Assembly (NCBI RefSeq): GCF_036898095.1
Contig: NC_090767.1
Coordinates: 25,922,449 to 25,986,448, forward strand
Length of the DNA stretch: 64,000 nt
Direction: 5' to 3'
From: Palaemon carinicauda
Taxonomy: Eukaryota > Arthropoda > Malacostraca > Decapoda > Palaemonidae
Shown one piece after another: positions 1 to 12,005 of the stretch; within the stretch, counting starts at the first letter, position 1, and each line of letters opens with the position of its first letter. A program made the position numbers and the translations under genes. The notes under the pieces were generated by a model. That model was not told where the DNA came from, ran no database searches, and was given only the letters and a program-made list of their open reading frames with translations.

Positions 1-1454
1 AGGTCGACGAGGTGTTGGCTACTCCGGTTCAGATCCCAGAGCCTATTCCCTCAACATCGGCCGCTCTCCCAGTAGAATTGGGTCAGGCCCTCTCCTCCAT
101 TGTTGGAATGATCCAACAAATGCAGAAGGAGAATCAGGAGAAGGCGGCTGCAATGGAACTGCAGATGCAGAGGCTTGCAGCATCACATGGGCCCCAGAAA
201 AGGCTCAATGTGAAAGACCTTCCCTTGTGCTCAGATGCTAACCCGTGGAGGTATGCTGAGCACATGCCGATGACGACTGGAAAGATCGTCATTTCGGATA
301 AGTTGGGTTCAGTTCCCCTAGAGGAGGTGGAATTCTGGCCCAGCAAGGGGTCATATCCGGACTGTTATGTCCGGTTGAGGAAGGAACCAGCTTCAAAGGA
401 GGAGACAGAGCCGAAGGAGGTCATAGTGATGGACCATGCTAAGGCTCAAGCTTTGCTTTCATCTTCGATGAAAGAGAGGGGCTTCACGAACTCAAGGGTA
501 GCTGCATTGAGTACGAAGCTCCCTTCCTTTGTGTCCTCTCCTGCTAGAGCCTTCCCCTTTTTACAGAAAGGGTTTGCGGCTGTACCAAAAGCAGTCGAGG
601 CCGGCAAGCCTTGCCCCTTCCTGGAGGAGTGTAAACCCTTGTCGCTGGCCCTGCCTATGGACCACAAAGACTGGAAGGACGTCCATCTTACCTTCTCAGT
701 TGGGAAGTTGGAGGCTGATATTGCCGGACGTCAGTTCGGCGAGGACCTCCCTAAGCTGTCTGACTTTCTTTTGCGGAGAGAGCTCGATACAAAAGAAAGA
801 CTGGCTGCCTCAATGTCTCTTCAGACTACTATTGAGACGATGGCAAGTGACCCCAAGGTCCATGAAATGTTCATGGTAGTGGCCAAGACTCATCTGGCTA
901 CAGTGACGAAGGACCTTTATAGCTTCGTCAGAGCGAGGAGAGCTTGTAGGGAGTTCATGTTCACCTCGGCTACAGTGAGGCACGAGCCAAGGAAACTAAT
1001 CTCCTCCAACATTTGAGGCAAAGACCTTTTCCCTACCGATTTGGTCAAAGAAGTTGTTGATAAGGCCGCCACGGAGAATAGAAACCTTCTCCAGAAGTGG
1101 GGCCTGGCTATCAAAAGAAAGTCTTCCCCGGATGAGGGTCCTCAACCAAAGAGGAAGACTATGAGGACTAGGCTACCGTCTCGGCCAGCCAAGCCTCTTA
1201 GACAGCAACTGCAATTGCCATTGCCTTCAGTGCCCCAGATGGTGGCACAAACCCCGACCACATTCCAGTGGGTACCCCAGGCCGTGTCGACACAGTCCAC
1301 GGCATTCACCCCAACGTTCGAAGGGCAGTCTACTTCCTTTCGAGCAAAGCCTAGAGGAGCAGCCAGAGGCTCGTCTAGGCGCCCCTCAAGGGGAAGGGGA
1401 TTCAGGGGTGGTCGCGGTCGGGGAGGCAAGACCTCAGGACGGCAGTCCAAGTGA
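1..1454 (+). pseudogene. DIRS-a gag-like protein, partial at 5' end, one internal stop
   Basis: The frame is open from the window edge, so the true start is upstream. A TGA at 1014-1016 interrupts it and the same frame continues to a TGA at 1452-1454. At the stop, DIRS-b has a Trp codon (IWGPDLFP), so this is probably a TGG to TGA change. The N-terminal part has a Gln/Lys-rich, probably helical stretch (QQMQKENQEKAAAMELQMQR). The middle has NPWRYAEHM and a later RHEPRKLI motif, both with DIRS-b counterparts. The C-terminus is basic and Gly/Arg-rich (RGRGFRGGRGRGGK), as expected for an RNA-binding nucleocapsid tail. Function as particle protein is inferred from position and composition. The last 47 bases overlap the RT frame, which is in a different phase. 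Confidence 0.8.
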
Positions 1455-3294
1455 GATGATGCCGGTAGGAGGGAGACATCAGAATTTTCGGGATCGGTGG
1501 ACCTTCGATCCCTGGGCCCACAGCCTACTCAAGAACGGACTGGGCTGGAGCTGGTACAGCACTCCACCCCCGTGCCCTCGGTTTTTCCAACACTCCAACC
1601 CCGTTCTGGAGGAGTACGTTCAAGAACTGTTGGAGAAAAAAGTGATCCGAAGGGTGAAGTCCATCAAATTCCAAGGGAGGCTGTTTTGTGTTCCCAAGAA
1701 AGACTCGGGAAAGCTCAGAGTCATTCTGGACTTGTCGCCACTCAACAAGTTCATAGTGAATTGCAAATTCAAGATGCTAACACTGCAACACATAAGGACC
1801 TTACTGCCCAAGAGGGCATATTCTGTCTCCATAGACTTGTCAGACGCCTATTGGCACGTTCCAATCAACCGTCGACTCTCCCCCTATCTAGGGTTCAAGC
1901 TACAACGAAGACTATACGCCTTCAGAGCCATGCCATTCGTGCTAAATATAGCCCCAAGGATTTTCACGAAGCTTGCGAGCGTAGCTCTCAAACAATTACG
2001 CCTAAAGGGAATTCAGGTAGTAGCCTACCTGGACGACTGGCTGGTGTGGGCAGCATCTGAGACAGAATGCTTGCAAGCTTCCAGTCAAGTGATCCAGTTC
2101 CTAGAGTATCCAGACTTGAAGATCAACAGAAAAAAGTCTCGACTTTCTCCATCTCAAAAGTTCCAGTGGCTGGGAATCCACTGGGACCTAATGTCACACC
2201 GTTTCTCCATCCCGGCGAAGAAAAGGAAGGAGATAGCGGGTTCTGTCAAGAGACTTCTAGATTCCGAAAGGATATCAAGACGCGAACAGGAGAGGGTACT
2301 GGGTTCTCTCCAGTTTGCTTCGGTGACAGACCCAGTGCTAAGAGCACAGCTAAAGGATGCAACCGGAGTTTGGAGAAGTTATGCATCAAACGCGCGAAGA
2401 GATCTGAGAAGACCAGTTCCGCTTCGGCTACGTACTCTTCTCAGGCCTTGGTCCCAAGCCAGACATCTAAAGAAGTCGGTTCTTCTTCAGCCACCTCCCC
2501 CGTCGGTGACGATTCACTCAGACGCCTCGAAGGAGGGATGGGGAGGTCACTCTCATCGGAAAAAAGTCCAGGGGACTTGGTCCTAGCTATTCAAGACCTT
2601 TCACATAAACTTTCTAGAAGCTATGGCAGTGCTCCTTACCTTAAAGAAAGTCTCCCCGCGTCACTCGATCCACATAAGGTTGGTGATGGACAGCGAGGTA
2701 GTTGTGAGATGCTTGAATCGACAAGGATCGAGGTCACCACCTCTCAACCAGGTGATGTTGGCCATCTTCCGATTGGCGGAAAAGAAGAAGTGGTACTTGT
2801 CGGCAGTTCACCTTCAAGGAGTCCGCAATGTGACAGCGGACGCTCTATCCAGGTTCACACCGATAGAGTCGGAATGGTCCTTAGACGCAGGATCATTCTC
2901 CTTCATTCTGAATCAAGTCCCAGAACTGCAGATAGACCTCTTTGCGACGTAAGACAACAAGAAGTTGCCCCTGTACGTGTCCCCGTACGAGGACCCCTTA
3001 GCGGAAGCAGTGGACGCGATGTCCTTCGACTGGAACAGATGGTCCAGGATTTATCTGTTCCCTCCTCACAACCTTCTGTTGAGGGTCTTCAACAAACTGA
3101 GATCCTTCAAGGGGGTAGCGGCAATAGTGGCCCACAAGTGGCCGAACAGCGTGTGGTTCCCCCTGGCATTGGAACTACGGCTGAAGTTTGTACCGCTACC
3201 AGATCCAGTTCTGACCCAGCGAGTCCAGAAGTCGACTGTCTGCGCTTCATTACAGAAAACCCGGACCCTGCAGCTCATGATTTTCTCTCCCTAG
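1408..3294 (+). pseudogene. DIRS-a reverse transcriptase - RNase H - methyltransferase-like polyprotein with two stops
   Basis: One frame runs through the region with stops at 2584-2586 (TAG) and 2950-2952 (TAA). RT comes first: KLRVILDLSPLNKFI, SIDLSDAYWHVPI and the catalytic box VAYLDDWLVW near 2020-2045 are clear. The usual PFGLNIAP box reads PFVLNIAP, a Gly to Val change. RNase H follows, with TIHSDASKEGWGG near 2510 and VMDSEVVVRCLN after the first stop. VTADALSRF leads into a conserved block (QIDLFAT, YLFPPHNLL, AAIVAHKWP). This block occupies the place of the Dam-like methyltransferase domain of DIRS1 elements; that identity is inferred from position. The frame overlaps gag by 47 bases, which in an active copy would need a frameshift or internal initiation. 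Confidence 0.85.
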
Positions 3295-3573
3295 CGGTGA
3301 GAAAGCGTTTCGGGATTTCGAAAGCCAGCATAGACTTCCTAGAGGAATATAAGTGCAAATCTACTAAAGGCAATATGAGTCATCTTGGAGAAAATGGGTG
3401 GCCTTTGTCAAGGCGAAGAATCCGCAGGAGATCTCGACAGACTTCTGCTTATCTTTCTTCATCCACCTCCATGGTCAAGGGTTGGCAGCTAACACGATTT
3501 CGGCGTGTAAGTCTGCTTTGACAAGACCCATTCTATATGCCTTCCAGGTCGACCTCGGTAACGAGATCTTTAA
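3150..3573 (+). pseudogene. DIRS-a tyrosine recombinase, 5' part, cut by piggyBac-like insertion
   Basis: This is the N-terminal, DNA-binding part of the recombinase. It begins in a frame overlapping the RT polyprotein (FGISKASIDFLEEYKCKST) and shifts frame near 3368-3372, where one base seems to be missing before the segment that reads WVAFVKAKNPQEIS. The next part, GQGLAANTISACKSAL, matches DIRS-b SGLAASTITTIKSALKK. Coding homology stops at the TTAA at 3570-3573 and resumes after the second TTAA at 6375. The start is approximate because the RT frame is still coding there. Confidence 0.8.
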
Positions 3574-3869
3574 CCCTGGATAGGTACGGTGGGTCGTTTG
3601 CGACCCCGAGCGTAAAAAAAAACAGGTTTTTCTCACGTGACTCACCCCTGTGACTGAATTTGTGGGTGATCGACCTGCAGGAGGTGTCTCCCCTACACGC
3701 TCTAGTAGTGTCCGGATGTGCATTGCTGTAGCTGTACTCCTTCCCCGATTTCTGAGACGCTTCGGGGTCGTTCGCGTCCGAGTTTACCCTTCTGAGGTAG
3801 TTTGCATAATTATCAAAGTTATTACGTATTATGAAATTGTCGTAGAATAGTGCAACTTGTATAGGTTAT

Positions 3870-5400
3870 CAGTTGTGGAAAGTCTTGGTGGATTGTTTGG
3901 CTACCATGTGCATGTTTTTTTTTTTAGTTAAAATGTCGTTCATCACCACGAGGACCATTTTACCGCGAGTGCCCCTTTTTCATTTTTTTTCATTTTTTTG
4001 CCAAGTCATTTTTCCGTAAGATATTGCCAAATAGTGTCGTAAAACTTTTGCTTGTTTAGTGTTGGAAAGTGTGTCTAGATGATCTGGCTACCCATGCATG
4101 ACTTTGTTTTTGTCAGATACGACGTAGTTATTGGTATATTGGGTATTTAACTGCGGTTACCAATTTCTGTTTTTTTTCAATATTTGTAAAAATTACTACG
4201 TAGTAAGGAATTGCCGTATATTATTCATTTGTTTTTCATGTTTATGTGTTAGAAAGTGTGCCTTGATGGTTGGGCTAACACGTGCATGTCTTTTTTTTTA
4301 TCTGAGATGTCGTATATTAGAATGTCGGGCATTTTACCGCGAGTGTCCCTTTTTAATTTTTTTTAATTTTTTTGCCAAGTAATTTTTCCGTAAGATATTG
4401 CGAAATAGTGTCGTAAAACTTTTGCTTTTTTAATGTTGGAAAGTGTGTCTAGATGATCTGGCTACCCATGCGTGATTTTGTTTTTGTCAGATACGACGTA
4501 GTTATTGGTATATTGGGTATTTAACTGCGGTTGCCAATTTCTGTTTTTTTTTCAATATTTGTAAAAATTTACTACGTAGTAAGGAATTGCCGTATATTAT
4601 TGATTTTTTTTCATGTTTATGTGTTAGAAAGTGTGCCTTGATGGTTGGGCTAACACGTGCATGTCTTTTTTTTCTATCTGAGATGCCGTATATTAGAATG
4701 TTGGGCAATTTTCCGCGAGTGCCCCTTTTTATTTGTTTTGCATTTTTTTGCTTAGTCATGTTACCGTAAGGAATTGGCAAGTAGTGTCGCAAAACTTATA
4801 TTTTTATAGTGTTGGAAAGTGTTTCTAGATGATCTGGCTACCCATGCCTATTTTTTTTTAGCCAGATATGGCGTATATATAAGTATGTGTTCGATTTTCC
4901 TGTGATTGCCATTTTTTCGTTTTTTCCCATTTCTTTCAAAATTACTACGTACTAAGGAACTATCACAGAGTAATATTTCATTTATATGTTTATTTGTCGG
5001 AAAATATGCCTTGATGGTTTGCCTAGCACGTGGCTGAAATTTTTTTTTTCTGAAATGCCGTATAATAGAATGGCCATTTTTCCACGAGTGCCCCTTTTTA
5101 TTTGTTTTGCATTTTTTTGCTTAGTCATGTTACCGTAAGGAATTGGCAAGTAGTGTCGCAAAACTTATATTTTTATAGTGTTGGAAAGTGTTTCTAGATG
5201 ATCTGGCTACCCATGCCTATCTTTTTTTTAGCCAGATATGGCGTATATATAGGTATGTGTTCGATTTTCCGGTGATTGCCATTTTTTCGTTTTTTCCCAA
5301 TTCTTTCAAAATTACTACGTACTAAGGAACTATCACAGAGTAATGATTCCTCTAGATGTTTATTTGTCGGAAAATTTTGTTTACTTTTTTTTTGATTGAA
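3870..5400. repeat. Satellite-like tandem repeat, ~187-bp units in ~375-bp dimers, inside the piggyBac-like element
   Basis: The motif GTTGGAAAGTGT followed by CTAGATGATCTGGCTACCC recurs near 4061, 4436, 4810 and 5179. Between these lies a diverged version (TTAGAAAGTGTGCCTTGATGG) near 4249, 4624 and 4996. The spacing is about 187 bases between neighbours and about 370-376 between like units, so the array is an alternating higher-order dimer. Units are AT-rich with long T runs. A diverged first unit is visible near 3877 and a truncated last one near 5365. Confidence 0.8.
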
Positions 5401-6309
5401 TATCATCAAATTTTTTTGGCTAAAATATTGTTTTACATTTTTTTTTTCGATTTTATTTCCCTTCAAAAAAAATTTTTGTGTCAGAATTTCATTTTTATAG
5501 TCGTAAAATAATCGACAATTATCCAGCAACCCACCATACAATTTTTATGCATATCCAATAATAATTAGATTAGTAAATAACACCTTGAAATTGACATACC
5601 CTTCCTACATTTCAAGTGGCAGATTAGGGAGTCTGAATCAGTGTGGTTGGCGGCCATTTTGTGGACATATCCGAAGCGTAAGCTGCCCTATCTATATATA
5701 TTCATGTTCCCTATAGAATTTGTGATATTTTGGTATATTTTTACCTGCATAAATATCATATTATATATTAAATATATGTATTTTTTTACGAAATTTCCAA
5801 GTACTCAAAAAATTACCTTTAGATATGGCCCCTGATATAAATGTAATTTACAAAATAATGAAGATTTTTTTACATATTTCTATTTTAGGATAACATATGT
5901 TTATTCCCTAAAAAAATTAGCCACTTCCTATTTCATTTGGGTACCCAAAAAAATTCATGAAATTTGGACAATTTTTTTTGGCCAAAAAAAGTTACCCTTT
6001 TTTTCTCATTTCAGATCTTCACCTCCATGGGTCTGACTTCATCCAAAATACATCAAGATGTGTCCTAAACATTCAAGAATCAATTCCTAAAAGGATTTGT
6101 GTATATATGTATAAACTTTTTTTTTATGAATTTTTATGTCAGGTCTTTTTTTTTCTACTTAATTTTTTAAAATATTTATAATAAATAGTTTTTCTGCAGA
6201 TGAGTAGTATTTATCTTTACAGTTGTTTTAAGCATTCATTGAAGTTTTTTTTTGGCAAAAGAAAAAAGGAGGTTACTGCAAAAACTGATTTTTCAAGAAT
6301 TTTTTTTGG
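5401..6309. other. AT-rich interior of the piggyBac-like element, no gene seen
   Basis: There are many T and A runs, and the short open frames (for example 5641-5835 and 5957-6181) have low-complexity hydrophobic translations without motifs. I see no transposase remnant. Confidence 0.6.
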
Positions 6310-6374
6310 CGTCGGGGTCGTTCGCGTCCGAGTATACCCTTAAAGGGGTGTCCGAGGACCGTACCTATCCAGGG

Positions 6375-7060
6375 TTAATAAAGTTCCGAAAGCCTGCGCT
6401 AGGCTCAGACCTTCAGCACCTCCAAAGGCCATTTCATGGTCTTTAGACAAAGTTCTTCATTTCGCTTCTCTGTTGAGCAATAAGGAGTGTGCGTTAAAGG
6501 ATTTGACACAAAAAGTTATTTTCCTATTTGCACTCGCGTCCGGGGCCAGGGTTAGTGAGATTGTAGCCCTCTCGACAGAGGCAGGTCGTGTTCAGTTCCT
6601 GGATGGGGGAGAACTGAACCTGTTTCCGGATCCTACGTTTCTCGCCAAGAATGAGTTACCCACCAACAGGTGGGGTCCCTGGAGAATCTGCCCTCTGAAA
6701 GAAGATGCATCTCTATGTCCGGTAGAATGCCTAAAGGTCTATCTTCGTAGAACTTCAGACTTCAAGGGTGGTCAACTATTCAGGGGAGAAACATCAGGCT
6801 CAAATTTATCTCTGAATCAACTCAGAGCGAAAATCACATATTTTATTCGCAGAGCGGATCCTGACAGTACACCCGCAGGTCACGATCCGAGGAAAGTTGC
6901 CTCATCCTTAAATTTCTTTAATTGTATGGATTTTGAACATCTCCATTCATACACTGGCTGGAAGTCTTCCAGAGTGTTCTTTCGCCACTATGCGAAGCAA
7001 GTAGAGGAACTAAAGAGATCTGTGGTAGCAGTGGGTCGCGTCGTTAACCCTACTGTTTAA
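6375..7060 (+). pseudogene. DIRS-a tyrosine recombinase, catalytic 3' part
   Basis: After the TTAA duplication the recombinase continues and is open to TAA at 7058-7060. It holds the catalytic set of a tyrosine recombinase: Arg in ASGARVSEI near 6540, the H-x-x-R box as GHDPRKVASS near 6880, and the C-terminal RHY (FFRHYAKQ) near 6985, whose Tyr would be the nucleophile. The block NRWGPWRICPL-LCPVECLKVYLRRTS is shared with DIRS-b. This domain would integrate a circular cDNA by site-specific strand exchange. It is separated from its N-terminal half by the piggyBac-like insertion, so it cannot be made as one protein from this copy. Confidence 0.88.
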
Positions 7061-8138
<1,078 letters not shown>

Positions 8139-8232
8139 TTCCATCAGGACGACATGGCTTGAGCCCAAAAAACGGATTTTGAGCGAAGCGAAAAATCTAT
8201 TTTTGGGTGAGATGGCCATGTCGTCCTGATGG
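8139..8232 (+). repeat. DIRS-a internal complementary region
   Basis: TTCCATCAGGACGACATGG opens the block and its inverted copy closes it. The second half (from ACGGATTTTGAGCGAAGCG) is the reverse complement of the element's right end at 8619-8683. By the DIRS1 model the first half should be the reverse complement of the left end, which is outside the window. Such a block templates the circular junction during replication. Confidence 0.8.
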
Positions 8233-8683
8233 ACCCGCCCTTCCCTTTCTATGAAAGGGCTGTAGGACCCCTCCCTACATACAGTATCTGTAGCACCTCG
8301 TGTACGCTACAAGGAATACAGATGGCGCCAGGATTGGCGCCAGGCACGCTTACGAAACTGGAGAAGAGGGAGCCTTGGGAGCGGCTCCCCCTTTTTCTTT
8401 CCCGTTTTCGTTTCTTGCCAATTGACCTCTCGATGTGTTATCTCTGTTTGGGGTGCAGATTGCCATGTGGCGTGTCAAGAATACGTCCTCTGATATGTCG
8501 CGATATCCCTTTCAGGAGGGATATTCGCTTCGAGTTAGAATTCTGGGTACCTTAAGGTAAATTCTCTGGGAATATCGCCGTAGTTGTAATATACCCTAGG
8601 AAGCTACCCTATAGGAACTTCCATCAGGACGACATGGCCATCTCACCCAAAAATAGATTTTTCGCTTCGCTCAAAATCCGTTT
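8233..8683 (+). repeat. DIRS-a right inverted terminal repeat
   Basis: It runs from the internal complementary region to the end that matches it (TTCGCTTCGCTCAAAATCCG, ending about 8683). The partner left repeat is outside the window, so only the outermost part is confirmed from sequence seen here. Confidence 0.65.
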
Positions 8684-8725
8684 TATTTTAATGCTGTTAC
8701 TTATCTTAGAATAAATTATTTTTCT

Positions 8726-8794
8726 TCGCTTCCTTTCCTCACTGGGCTATTTTCCCTGTTGGAGCCCCTGGGCTCATAGCTTAATAATAATAAT
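8726..8794 (+). repeat. LINE 3' tail (5'-truncated non-LTR copy)
   Basis: TCCTTTCCTCACTGGGCTAT, then CCCTGTTGGAGCCCC and a TAA-repeat tail, match the 3' end of the LINE at 51925-52022. A short 5'-truncated copy with a microsatellite tail is typical of target-primed reverse transcription. It begins about 43 bases after the DIRS-a end. Confidence 0.8.
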
Positions 8795-8906
8795 ATGAAA
8801 CGACAAAGTGGAGTGAGCAACGAGGAACCTGGTTATTGTTGTAGTTGTAAATATGAGTATTGAAAAATACTTTTTTTGGGGGGGGGAAATGAGTTTTCTA
8901 AATTGG

Positions 8907-8908
<2 letters not shown>

Positions 8909-8997
<89 letters not shown>
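8909..8997. repeat. (CT)n microsatellite
   Basis: About 89 bases of CT dinucleotide. Confidence 0.98.
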
Positions 8998-9044
8998 ATG
9001 TAATGATAGATAAAATTATTAGAATATTAATTTATTTCCTTTTT

Positions 9045-9235
9045 CAGATGTTGAACCCAGGAGACCACAAGACACTCCAAAGGTTTAAAGGCATCTCATG
9101 AATGGCAGATGAAAGGGACAGTGACAGTGTCCTTAAGACTAACCATATATACACATGACCAGCACCCTAGGCCCCTCTCCACCCAAGCTAAGACCAGGGA
9201 GGGCCAGGCAATGGCTGCTGATTACCCAGTAGGTA
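9045..9235 (-). mobile_element. SINE body copy, head missing
   Basis: The reverse complement matches the body of the SINE at 12712-13035: CAGCAGCCATTGCCTGG, TGGGTGGAGAGGGG, TATATGG, CACTGTCACTGTCCCTT, CTGCCATTC and CTTTAAACC in the same order. The tRNA-like head is not recognisable here. Differences are many, so this is an old or different-subfamily copy. Confidence 0.75.
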
Positions 9236-11243
9236 AATAACAAGAAACATAATTAATCTGTTATTTCTTTGTCTCAAGCTTTTATCAGTTGCTTTAAACT
9301 TTCACTGCTTCGTTTTCAAGCTTTTTAAACAGATCTAATCTAGGTCTATGTCATTCACATTCATGTAGAGGTTTTCATTGACATACTTCCGTCTTTATAT
9401 ACTGTATTGCAAAATTAATATTATCATTCAATCTCTCAGAAGATTCTTGTAATAAAAAAATATGTAAATACTAAATTGATTTTCAGTCCTTCGCTTGTAT
9501 CTTATTAAAATTTAACTGTCCATTTTTTGTAACATACGCTTCGTAATTCATTATTAATATTTCATACATTTTTATATAAAGACGAAGTATATATGTAAAT
9601 CATTTTGACAGTTAAAAAAGCACCTTGCGACACTGGCAATATTATTATTCTTTTTGTCTTATTTCCAGTCGCATAATTATTCTACAAATGTCTTTATAAT
9701 GTTTATTGTTATTCAGTGTTAATGTTTTCATCTCTTCAAATTATGTTTTTGTATTCCTCATATTTAATATAGTTTTACAAGTAATGCTTAATTTATGCAT
9801 ATTGATCTTATCAATATAACGACCATACGTTTAGCTGTGTGAATCCGTGATCTTGAATCTCGTTTTCCATGATGCCCATTTTCTATATTAATGCTAAACT
9901 GCGATATACTTTTCAGAAAGTGATGAAGATGACGTTAGTTCTGTATTCTTGGACGGATATACAGGAATTAGTCAATCTAGTGAAGCATTAAGGTCTGACC
10001 CCTGGCCGTCCCTCCTATATAGAGGAAAGAAGTGATTTTGGAGACTATGTCCAGTAATTCAGAATAAATATATCCTACCTGGCAACTTTTAGCCACCATT
10101 TCAAAACTCTGGCCAGTCATACCACCCATATATACTATTGGAAGTTCAAAATCTTTGATTCTTGTACAAAAAGAATACAATTGTATAATTTCTTTGGGCC
10201 AAAATAAAATTACATAATAAATATCATTACTTTTTATCATTCCAAAAAGATATTCCAAAATTATTTTAAAACTGAGATACGGTTTTGTCCTAGGCCAAAA
10301 AAAAAAAAATAAAATAAAATAAATTTTTTTTTGAATTTGTACAATTATGGATCCAGATTTTCCGTCATTTTGCCCTGGATTTACTACCAGCCTCTTTTGC
10401 TTTATTTCTTCGGTGTCGACGATCCTCCGCTTGTCTCTGACTCCTTGCAATCTTCTGGTATGAGAATGCTCCAACGCTGAGTTATGTTTAGGCCTATAGC
10501 TGAAACACATGAAATATCACAATTAGTTAATTTAAGAATATTTGCATAGAAGTAAAAGGGTTAAAATGTATAATACAAAACTAAAAGCATTTAAGAGCAT
10601 TGGTTTTGTAGTCTCGTAATGCTGTTTTGTAGTCTACATAACCAAAATAAATTATTCTCTTAAATGCTATTTTAGAGACTACAAAACAAATAGAATTTCA
10701 CTATATTACATAAATACTGAACATTTCTATCAATGGAATTTTGGTATTTGTCAATATAACATATTTTTGTTCCTATCTGGGTTTTTAAATCACCCATTTT
10801 GTCCATGTTAACAACACAAGGCCTATTACAAATGATATATTATCACCTACATTTAACATTAGGCCTTCTGCAAAATGCTATATTATAGTGATGCCTAAAA
10901 GAACATAATTACAATATACGCAATACTATGTCGTTATTTGTTGTAGTCTTAAATACGTAATATTATATTTGCCGTAGTCTTACCTGGGACAAAATGTGTA
11001 TTAAAAAACCAAGATAGGAACAAAGAAATAGTTAAGTCATTAAAAACACTACATATGTGAAACGGACAAGTTTCATTAAAACAGAGAAAAGTCTATTGAG
11101 GCTCCAAAATACATATGTTAACAATTAAAACTGTCCCAAACATTAATGTATTATAATGACTCGAGAAGACAAAGAGAGGAGAATGGGAGTATTGAGGCAA
11201 GAGAAACGGAGCAGTATTGAGAAACGGAGTATCAAGGCAAGAG

Positions 11244-11247
<4 letters not shown>
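9236..11247. other. AT-rich unassigned DNA
   Basis: I recognise no gene or named element. A 177-codon open frame on the minus strand (9977-10510) has no motif I know and contains a Lys/Phe low-complexity stretch. An exon-like acceptor and acidic frame near 9917 is noted under rejected items. AGGCCTA-type words and inverted AT-rich stretches recur without a clear unit. Confidence 0.5.

Positions 11248-11299
<52 letters not shown>
11248..11299. repeat. (CT)n microsatellite
   Basis: About 52 bases of CT dinucleotide. Confidence 0.97.
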
Positions 11300-11303
<4 letters not shown>

Positions 11304-11949
11304 TTAAACTCAATACTCACCATTCTATAGGTTTATATGATGAAGTCAGCCTCGAGTTTCACACGACTTTGGTCTTCAGTTGACGAAGAGCAGAAGCCGT
11401 CAATCTTTTCAGTCCATAACCTATAAAAAAAAGGAAAATAAAATTATTTTCTTATTTAAAAACAACAGAAGAACAATTAAAATATCTTGATATAAAATAT
11501 TTCTTAATATCTAATATTTAGTTCCATAGTGAAAAAAGATCTCTGCTAATTTTTGTGTGTAGGCCTACTTGGTGAACCGGAATTTCTAATGGGAACTAGA
11601 AATAGGCTCCTGCCTTAACACATTATCAATTTTTAACTTCACAAATATCCTTTTGTTATTTCATTAACCTAAATTTAGCCCCATTTCTAAGTCATACCTT
11701 TAGCAAAACTAAATTTTCTTTCAACAAATTACACAGGAATTTCAAGTCAAGTTTTTACCTTCTCTATCGTGAAGCAATTGCCTTCAGATGGTTCAGAATA
11801 CCTAGTAATTGTAGCAGATTGGTGATGGTGGGAGATTTTTGTCTGGTTGCTATTCGCAAACCAACCTAGTAATTGTAGCTACTTCCAGTGCAGCTTTGCT
11901 GATCGTGCCGATACGCAAACCCTTTCAACACGTTAAGGTATCCCCACTC

Positions 11950-11951
<2 letters not shown>
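11300..11951. other. Unassigned DNA
   Basis: Non-repetitive AT-rich sequence between two dinucleotide tracts. I see no gene. Confidence 0.5.

Positions 11952-12003
<52 letters not shown>
11952..12003. repeat. (AG)n microsatellite
   Basis: About 52 bases of AG dinucleotide, directly followed by the 35-bp minisatellite. Confidence 0.97.

Positions 12004-12005
<2 letters not shown>

Larger units (their letters stand above)
3574..6374. mobile_element. Non-autonomous piggyBac-like transposon (2801 bp) with TTAA target duplication
   Basis: The element is flanked by TTAA at 3570-3573 and 6375-6378. Its outer inverted repeats are perfect over 17 bases: CCCTGGATAGGTACGGT at 3574-3590 and its reverse complement at 6358-6374. 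An inner inverted repeat, imperfect but sharing the core CGACCCCGA, lies at about 3595-3612 and 6310-6326. That leaves about 4 bases between outer and inner repeats on the left and 31 on the right, like the asymmetric ends known for piggyBac. TTAA specificity and terminal CCC/GGG also fit that superfamily. No transposase frame is visible: the interior is AT-rich, with a satellite at 3870-5400 and AT-rich noncoding DNA after it. Mobilisation would need a transposase supplied in trans. Confidence 0.88.

Noticed and set aside
2067..3521. 484-codon protein as a separate gene
   Set aside because: Most of it is the RT-RNase H region in another phase; only its end is recombinase.
3650..3850. Small ORF at the left end of the piggyBac-like element as a transposase remnant
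   Set aside because: The translation has no DDE or RING-like motif.
9917..10035. Host exon with acidic frame after TTTTCAG (ESDEDDVSSVFLDG)
   Set aside because: It has an acceptor-like start and a short open frame, but no partner exon, domain or donor that I can support.
9977..10510. 177-codon minus-strand gene
   Set aside because: No motif, biased low-complexity composition, and no neighbouring exon; chance is likely in AT-rich DNA.
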